Positions 1-5,118 of a stretch of 5,118 nt of DNA are shown here, in pieces. This DNA comes from an uncultured Collinsella sp. (lineage in GTDB: Bacteria > Actinomycetota > Coriobacteriia > Coriobacteriales > Coriobacteriaceae), in NCBI GenBank assembly GCA_900555745.1, contig USMH01000090.1, positions 1 to 5,118 on the forward strand. Reading direction: 5' to 3'. The notes under the pieces were generated by a model. That model had not been told where the DNA came from. It did not search any database and worked only from the letters and a program-made list of their open reading frames with translations. Position numbers and translations under genes: made by a program. Numbering within the stretch: position 1 is the stretch's first letter; each line of letters begins with the position of its first letter.

Positions 1-16
1 CCACTACTCCACTCAC

Positions 17-57
17 CATATATTGCAAAACACCCCCAAGCATATGTTCGAAAACAC
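17..57. repeat. Imperfect direct repeat, two 17-base copies
   Basis: Positions 17-33 (CATATATTGCAAAACAC) and 41-57 (CATATGTTCGAAAACAC) agree at 14 of 17 bases and start 24 bases apart. The second copy overlaps the LexA-like site. They could be tandem protein-binding sites of a promoter reading out of the left edge, or a chance similarity of AT-rich sequence. Confidence 0.4.
36..51. promoter_or_regulatory. Possible LexA (SOS) box
   Basis: The 16 bases match the actinobacterial/Bacillus-type SOS consensus TCGAACATATGTTCGA at 13 positions. The right half (GTTCGA) and the central ATAT are exact, and the left half is degenerate (CCAAGC for TCGAAC). It lies in an AT-rich patch next to other repeats, where a promoter would be expected. 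The gene it might control is outside the window. LexA family knowledge supplies the consensus; binding here is inference. Confidence 0.3.
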
Positions 58-71
58 AATATGTTGTGTTT
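52..71. repeat. Inverted repeat, 8-bp arms with 4-base centre
   Basis: The sequence AAACACAATATGTTGTGTTT has perfect 8-base arms (52-59 and 64-71) around TATG. The size and symmetry fit a dimeric repressor site. No long T-run follows on either strand, so it is not a typical terminator. It lies next to the LexA-like site. No factor is assigned. Confidence 0.45.
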
Positions 72-231
72 ACAGCAACGGCGGGATGCCACCTGTAGAA
101 CCACGCCCGCGAACCTCAACCTTCAAGTTGACCTTGAGGCGATTTTTACGTCCCTTTACACGCCGTTCACATCGCCCCCAAACTCCCCCACCCACGACAC
201 ACACGGCCCACCACCGCGTCGGTGTCTGGCG

Positions 232-298
232 AAAAATGGGACGGGCCCCAGATTGCCCATGCGCGCAAAAGTGCGTCTCGCAATCTGGGGCCCGTCCC
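232..298 (-). terminator. Strong intrinsic terminator of the pyrG-xerD unit
   Basis: Arms at 238-256 (GGGACGGGCCCCAGATTGC) and 280-298 are perfectly complementary over 19 bases. The 23-base loop can itself pair a little (CGCA 264-267 with TGCG 272-275). Read on the minus strand, the stem is followed by ATTTTT (from the A-run at 232-236), the layout of a Rho-independent terminator. It begins 35 bases past the xerD stop codon. On the plus strand the stem is followed by only a short T-run (CCTTTAATATTT), so weaker activity in that direction is possible. The stem is unusually long and perfect for a terminator. Confidence 0.85.
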
Positions 299-303
299 CT
301 TTA

Positions 304-317
304 ATATTTATAAATAT
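304..317. repeat. Perfect 14-bp AT-only palindrome
   Basis: ATATTTATAAATAT is identical to its reverse complement and contains no G or C, in otherwise GC-rich surroundings. It sits between the xerD stop codon and the base of the terminator stem. It may simply be flexible AT-rich DNA in the 3' untranslated region. No function is assigned. Confidence 0.5.
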
Positions 318-333
318 GCAGGTCAGCGAGGTG

Positions 334-1275
334 CTAGCGATGTGCCAGCGGATGCGCCGCCAGATAGACCTCGGTCAGTTGCGTTCGGTCGACATGCGTG
401 TAGACCTGCGTGGTCGAAATATCGGCATGGCCCAAAATCTCCTGCAGCACACGCAGGTCGGCACCGCCCGCGAGCATGTGGGTGGCAAAGGAGTGGCGCA
501 AGGTATGGGGATGGAGCCCCACCAGTCCCACCTGGCGCCCGTAGCGCTCACAGATGGCATGGATGCCCTGGCGCGACAGACGGCGGCCGTTCTTATTTAA
601 AAAGACCGCCGAGGTCTCGGTTCCGCGGGCATGGGCCGCCAAGCGAGAACGCCCCTCAGTTACATAAAGCGTCAGAGCTCGCGCCGCGCTTCCTACCAGC
701 GGGGACAGGCGTTCCTTCGAGCCCTTACCACGAACGAGCACAAAGCCATCGTCGATATGGATATCGCCCACATCGAGCCCCACCAACTCGCTCACACGCA
801 AACCGCATCCGTAGAGCACTTCCAAGATGGCATGGTCGCGCAAGCCCATCTCGCCCTCGGGGAAGTCTTGATCGAGCAGCGCCGAGACATCCTCCACCGA
901 TAGATACTCCGGCAAACGCTCAGCCTTTTTAGGCAGGCGCAACGCCGCCGTTGGATTTTGGGCCACAGCCCCATCGCGCACCAAAAAGGCATGCAGGCCC
1001 TTCACGGCCGCAAGCGCACGCTCCACCGAGGCATCCGAATAGCCCCCATCGCGACGGTCGGCGACAAAGCCCTCCACGACCTGACGGGTCACCTCTTCAA
1101 AAGACACAATACCCGCCCGCTCCAGATAGGCGCAGTACGTCGTCAGGTCACGACGATAGGCCGCAATCGTGTTGCGCGCCAAACCCCGCTCGACCGCGAG
1201 GTAATCGAGATACTCCCCCGCCGCCACGGCGAGCGACGAGGGAGTAGCTTCGGTATGTTCCTTATTCGCCGGCAC
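334..1275 (-). CDS. xerD: Site-specific tyrosine recombinase XerD
   Basis: XerD acts with XerC in the cytoplasm at the chromosomal dif site, exchanging strands to resolve chromosome dimers before division. The 313-residue product is slightly longer than the usual 295-300. An N-terminal SAM-like core-binding domain (about residues 15-100) precedes the catalytic domain (about 120-305). All six catalytic residues are visible: R160 (GCGLRVSEL), K184 (VRGKGSKER), H257 and R260 (HTLRH), H283 (LGH) and nucleophile Y292 (QVYTHV). I chose the GTG at 1275, which lies 2 bases after the pyrG stop. The open frame continues upstream to 1428 inside pyrG, but that extension does not resemble the family. The Shine-Dalgarno match is weak (GGA or AAGG), which fits reinitiation by ribosomes finishing pyrG. 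A second GTG at 1227 lacks a ribosome binding site. The pyrG neighbourhood favours XerD over XerC; a XerC-like or single-recombinase role cannot be excluded. Confidence 0.93.
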   Translation of the reverse strand: MPANKEHTEATPSSLAVAAGEYLDYLAVERGLARNTIAAYRRDLTTYCAYLERAGIVSFEEVTRQVVEGFVADRRDGGYSDASVERALAAVKGLHAFLVRDGAVAQNPTAALRLPKKAERLPEYLSVEDVSALLDQDFPEGEMGLRDHAILEVLYGCGLRVSELVGLDVGDIHIDDGFVLVRGKGSKERLSPLVGSAARALTLYVTEGRSRLAAHARGTETSAVFLNKNGRRLSRQGIHAICERYGRQVGLVGLHPHTLRHSFATHMLAGGADLRVLQEILGHADISTTQVYTHVDRTQLTEVYLAAHPLAHR

Positions 1276-1277
1276 CC

Positions 1278-2945
<1,668 letters not shown>

Positions 2946-2996
2946 TTACCTGCGCTTCCCGTAGAAGTTGTCCATACACATCTTACGGGTCTTCAT
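2946..2996 (-). CDS. Possible 16-residue leader ORF upstream of pyrG
   Basis: An ATG at 2996 opens a frame of 16 codons (MKTRKMCMDNFYGKRR) closed by TAA, 6 bases before the pyrG ATG. It is rich in lysine and arginine (6 of 16) and has no hydrophobic stretch. Its last codons contain the pyrG ribosome binding sequence, so its translation would be expected to affect pyrG initiation, as leader peptides do. Its own Shine-Dalgarno is poor (GAGTATTAAA before the ATG). A -10-like TAAAAT overlaps the start codon; if that is the true promoter, the transcript would begin after the ATG and the ORF would not be made. A frame this short can arise by chance. Confidence 0.25.
   Translation of the reverse strand: MKTRKMCMDNFYGKRR
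2958..2989 (-). promoter_or_regulatory. Hairpin in the pyrG leader
   Basis: CCCGTA (minus strand, 2989-2984) pairs with TACGGG (2963-2958). Allowing a 2-base bulge, the stem extends to 8 pairs, CCCGT-AAG with CTT-CT-ACGGG. No T-run follows, so it is not a terminator. It ends about 8 bases before the AGG of the pyrG ribosome binding site and lies wholly inside the possible leader ORF. It could influence ribosome access or mRNA stability. That role is inference. Confidence 0.35.
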
Positions 2997-3000
2997 TTTA
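2995..3000 (-). promoter_or_regulatory. Weak candidate -10 element for pyrG
   Basis: The minus strand reads TATTAAAATG here, giving TAAAAT (5 of 6 to TATAAT) about 56 bases before the pyrG start. At 17 bases upstream I find no good -35 (TGTGCG). A promoter for pyrG is expected between the terminator at 3061 and the start at 2939, because that terminator should block read-through, but this assignment is weak. Confidence 0.25.
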
Positions 3001-3060
3001 ATACTCGCGACGCGCGCCGCACACATTTTTTCTTACGCGCAATCGCATTTCTCCATCTCG

Positions 3061-3093
3061 AAACAAAACGCCGTCCGATTGCCCAGACGGCGT
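3061..3093 (-). terminator. Intrinsic terminator after the winged-helix gene
   Basis: On the minus strand ACGCCGTC (3093-3086) and GACGGCGT (3075-3068) form a perfect 8-bp GC-rich stem with a 10-base loop, followed by TTTGTTT. It starts 24 bases after the stop codon of the small regulator gene and so separates it from pyrG. Confidence 0.88.
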
Positions 3094-3117
3094 CGTTTCC
3101 ACTATGTATGCACCCTG

Positions 3118-3456
3118 TTATCGATCGGCGACTTCGTCCTTGATCAAGTCCCGCACGAGCATACCGGCACGGATGCCCTCTAGATACCATTCGCCACGCT
3201 CCGTAAGACAAATACCATTTGCGAGCTGGCCGCCGTCGTCGCTGTAGCGCGAGACGACCTCAATGATGTCTTCGGATTCCAAGCGTTCAATTGCCGCGCG
3301 GGCGCGATACGGAGACACCCTCACACGCTCGGCAAGCGTCTTTCGCGAAAAGCCATAAAATCCGCCGTTGTCTTCGGACTGCTGTGCAATCTCCATCAGC
3401 ACCTGCACCTCGACACGCTTCATATCGTTGACACTCGCACGACCCTTGCCAGCCAT
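3118..3456 (-). CDS. Small winged-helix DNA-binding protein
   Basis: The 112-residue product is probably a cytoplasmic transcription regulator. Residues 36-68 form a clear helix-turn-helix: a first helix around RKTLAERV (38-45), a turn, and a recognition helix around YRARAAIERLE (50-60). A beta-wing follows, rich in Ser/Asp/Gly (about 64-85, containing SRYSDDGG). The C-terminal helices (86-110) could dimerise. There is no effector-binding or enzymatic domain, so the signal is unknown. I chose the ATG at 3456 because a strong GAGGAGG lies 5 bases upstream. The frame extends to a TTG at 3567 without a ribosome site, and the extra residues look non-protein-like. The gene stands alone between two terminators. 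I recognise the fold but not the family; MarR-like, FaeA-like and phage-type wHTH proteins are all possible. Its targets are unknown. Confidence 0.85.
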   Translation of the reverse strand: MAGKGRASVNDMKRVEVQVLMEIAQQSEDNGGFYGFSRKTLAERVRVSPYRARAAIERLESEDIIEVVSRYSDDGGQLANGICLTERGEWYLEGIRAGMLVRDLIKDEVADR

Positions 3457-3461
3457 GGCAG

Positions 3462-3468
3462 CCTCCTC
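3462..3468 (-). promoter_or_regulatory. Ribosome binding site deciding the regulator's start
   Basis: The minus strand reads GAGGAGG followed by 5 bases and ATG. It is the best Shine-Dalgarno sequence in the window and fixes the start of the winged-helix gene at 3456 against the upstream TTG at 3567. Confidence 0.88.
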
Positions 3469-3475
3469 AAACCGG

Positions 3476-3540
3476 GCACGGGCATCACTTGCACCGTGCG
3501 CGACCGGCACACCCCATGATGGCCGGCAACATCCATCATG
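3476..3540 (-). repeat. Two inverted repeats in the regulator's 5' leader
   Basis: The outer one has perfect 8-base arms CATGATGG (3515-3522) and CCATCATG (3533-3540) with a 10-base centre. The inner one pairs GCACGG (3476-3481) with CCGTGC (3494-3499). Neither is followed by a T-run on the minus strand. They may be mRNA hairpins, or the outer one a DNA operator for a dimeric protein, possibly the downstream winged-helix protein itself. Autoregulation is inference. Confidence 0.4.
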
Positions 3541-3575
3541 CGGCATCCCCGCAAAAGGATGAAACAATTAGGGTT

Positions 3576-3583
3576 ATTGTATA
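3576..3583 (-). promoter_or_regulatory. Candidate -10 for the winged-helix gene
   Basis: The minus strand reads TATACAAT, close to the TATAAT consensus, about 120 bases before the ATG. At 17 bases upstream the sequence CTGCCT is a poor -35, so this promoter would be weak or activator-dependent. The repeats at 3605-3634 lie just upstream of it. Confidence 0.35.
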
Positions 3584-3604
3584 CCGCCCAAATCGCTTAT
3601 AGGC

Positions 3605-3634
3605 AGGTAAACGGCCTAATTTTAGGTTAAACGG
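3605..3634. repeat. Operator-like direct repeats flanking an inverted repeat
   Basis: TAAACGG occurs at 3608-3614 and 3628-3634, starting exactly 20 bases apart (about two helical turns). Each copy is preceded by AGG or AGGT. Between them lies CCTAA-TT-TTAGG (3615-3626), a short inverted repeat. The block is upstream of the candidate -10 of the winged-helix gene, where an activator or regulator could bind. No factor is assigned. Confidence 0.45.
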
Positions 3635-3644
3635 TAGCTTTGTT

Positions 3645-3686
3645 GATAAAAGGGGCACACCGAATGTATATCCGATGCGCCCCTTT
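3645..3686 (-). terminator. Intrinsic terminator after the DUF1846 gene
   Basis: On the minus strand AAAGGGGC (3686-3679) pairs with GCCCCTTT (3656-3649) around a 22-base loop, followed by a further T and then ATC. It begins 20 bases past the DUF1846 stop codon. The U-tract is short but the GC core and position fit a Rho-independent terminator. The A/T flanks could allow some activity in the other direction. Confidence 0.75.
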
Positions 3687-3705
3687 CAGACCAATTTATC
3701 CAGGC

Positions 3706-5118
3706 TTAGCGGTGGAAGAAGCCACGGCGCTCGAACTTAGGCTCGCAGCACACGTTGATGCCCAGCTTGCGCAGCACCGTCTCGTCCGTCGGCGAGATGA
3801 TCACGCTAAAGAAGGCATCGCAGCCACGCAGCTGCTCCAGGCCCGAAAGGACGCGGGCCGCCGTCTCGCTCGTTGCCGAGGTGATCGAGAGCGCCATAAG
3901 CGTCTCGTCGGTGTGCAGGCGCGGGTTCTTGCTACCCAGGAAATGCGTCTTGAGCTTGCTGATAGGCTCGATCGCCTCATCGCTAATGACCTCGAGCTCA
4001 AGGTCAACGCCCGAGACATGCTTAAGTGCATTCATGATGAGCGAGCTCGCGGCGCCCAGGCGCGTGGAAGTCTTGCCGGTCACCACGGAGCCGTCGGGCA
4101 TGACCATGGCGCCTACGGGGCCACCCGTCAGCTGCTCCCTGGTAAGGGCGGCCGAGCGTGCCGGCGAGTAATTCTTGTCGATACCAGCCTTCTTCATAAT
4201 GATCTTGAGACGGTCGACTTGCTCATCGCCCACGCCGGTACGGCGCACATTTTCGACCGCGGTAAAGTAGCGGCGGACGATCTCCATCTTGGAAGCGTCG
4301 CGGCAGGCATCGTCATCGGTGATGGCAAAACCGACCATGTTGACGCCCATGTCGGTGGGGCTCTGGTAGGGGCTCTTGCCCAGGATCTTTTCCATCAGGG
4401 CACGGACCACCGGGAAAGCCTCGACGTCACGGTTGTAGTTGACCGTGGTCTTGTTGTAGGCCTCCAAGTGGAAGGAATCGATGATGTTGGCATCGTCGAG
4501 GTCGGCCGTGGCGGCCTCATAGGCGATATTGACTGGGTGCGTGAGGGGCAGATTCCAGACCGGGAAAGTCTCAAACTTGGCGTAGCCGGCGGCGGTGCCG
4601 TGCTTGTGCTCGTGATAGAGCTGAGACAGGCAGGTGGCGAGCTTGCCCGAGCCAGGGCCGGGCGCTGTCACGACGACGAGCGGACGAGTGGTCTCGACAA
4701 ACTCGTTCTTGCCATAGCCGTCGTCGGACACGATCAGGTCGACGTCGTGCGGATAGCCCTCGATGGGATAGTGCAGCTTGGCAGGAATGCCGAGCGCGTT
4801 CAGGCGATTGCGGAACACATCGGCGGCGGGCTGGCCGGCGTACTGGGTGATAACCACGGCCGCGACAGCAAAACCGTTGCCGCGGAACAGGTCGACCAGG
4901 CGCAAGACGTCCTCGTCATAGGTAATACCCAGGTCACCGCGAGCCTTGTTCTTCTCGATGTGGTTCGCGTTAATGGCGATGATGACCTCGACGTCGTCGG
5001 CAATGCTCTTGAGCATGCGAAACTTGCTGTCCGGCTCAAAACCCGGCAGCACGCGGCTCGCGTGATAGTCGTCAAACAGCTTGCCGCCAAACTCCAAATA
5101 CAGCTTGCCGCCAAACTG
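3706..5118 (-). CDS. UPF0371/DUF1846 family protein, N-terminus outside the window
   Basis: The reading frame is open to the right edge, so the gene is 5'-truncated. The 470 visible residues start at QFGGKLYLEFGGKLF, and the family's usual length (about 495) implies that some 24 residues are missing. A TTG at 5097 is not the start. I recognise the family from its conserved blocks: RVLPGFEPDSK, KARGDLGITYDEDVLRL, VVITQYAGQPAADVFRNRL, a P-loop-like TAPGPGSGK (151-159 of the visible part), KFETFPVWNLPLTHPVN (181-197), TDMGVNMVGFAITDD (255-269), NPRLH (398-402) and KLGINV near the C-terminus. There is no signal peptide or membrane segment in the visible part, so it is probably cytoplasmic. Family members have been structurally studied, but I know of no established reaction; the GPGSGK loop suggests nucleotide or phosphate binding. 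It is a single-gene unit ended by its own terminator. The family call is firm; the function is unknown. Confidence 0.93.
   Translation of the reverse strand, partial: QFGGKLYLEFGGKLFDDYHASRVLPGFEPDSKFRMLKSIADDVEVIIAINANHIEKNKARGDLGITYDEDVLRLVDLFRGNGFAVAAVVITQYAGQPAADVFRNRLNALGIPAKLHYPIEGYPHDVDLIVSDDGYGKNEFVETTRPLVVVTAPGPGSGKLATCLSQLYHEHKHGTAAGYAKFETFPVWNLPLTHPVNIAYEAATADLDDANIIDSFHLEAYNKTTVNYNRDVEAFPVVRALMEKILGKSPYQSPTDMGVNMVGFAITDDDACRDASKMEIVRRYFTAVENVRRTGVGDEQVDRLKIIMKKAGIDKNYSPARSAALTREQLTGGPVGAMVMPDGSVVTGKTSTRLGAASSLIMNALKHVSGVDLELEVISDEAIEPISKLKTHFLGSKNPRLHTDETLMALSITSATSETAARVLSGLEQLRGCDAFFSVIISPTDETVLRKLGINVCCEPKFERRGFFHR

Larger units (their letters stand above)
1..231. other. Intergenic region without a supported gene
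   Basis: I see no credible coding region on either strand. The plus-strand open frames that cross this stretch run on antisense into xerD and lack a ribosome binding site or recognisable protein. The first 70 bases are AT-rich, unlike the rest of the window, and hold short direct and inverted repeats (listed separately), which suggests a control region for a gene beyond the left edge. Positions 114-139 hold a weak inverted repeat (CCTCAA/TTGAGG). Positions 160-215 are strongly C-rich on the plus strand. The terminator of the pyrG-xerD unit follows at 232-298. Confidence 0.6.

Overview
The window looks like chromosomal housekeeping DNA from a GC-rich Gram-positive bacterium. The best guess is an actinomycete of the class Coriobacteriia (Collinsella-like). 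This rests on the GC-rich third codon positions, pyrG placed directly before xerD (an order related to the actinobacterial pyrG-Rv1700-xerD neighbourhood), a UPF0371/DUF1846 protein of the type common in gut anaerobes, and uracil-tract terminators after each transcription unit. The genus is inference only; no search was run.

All recognised genes lie on the minus strand, so transcription runs from right to left. At the right edge is a UPF0371/DUF1846 gene (3706-5118), missing only about its first 24 codons and closed by a terminator at 3645-3686. An intergenic region of about 250 bases follows, with an operator-like arrangement of repeats. Then comes a 112-residue winged-helix DNA-binding protein (3118-3456), closed by a strong terminator at 3061-3093. 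After a leader containing a possible 16-residue upstream ORF and a hairpin come pyrG (CTP synthase, 1278-2939) and xerD (tyrosine recombinase, 334-1275). These two are separated by 2 bases and probably translated in a coupled way. A terminator with a perfect 19-bp stem (232-298) ends the pyrG-xerD unit. Positions 1-231 contain no convincing gene. The outer 70 bases are AT-rich and carry a LexA-box-like site and an inverted repeat, probably control sequence for a neighbour outside the window.

The layout gives three separately terminated units: the DUF1846 gene alone, the small regulator alone, and pyrG-xerD together. pyrG makes CTP for RNA, DNA and lipid synthesis. XerD resolves chromosome dimers at dif with its partner XerC. 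No defence island, mobile element, CRISPR array, prophage or RNA gene was seen. I found no convincing previously undescribed system. The points most worth a second look are the pyrG leader, the repeats upstream of the small regulator, the LexA-like site at the left edge, and the DUF1846 protein of unknown function.
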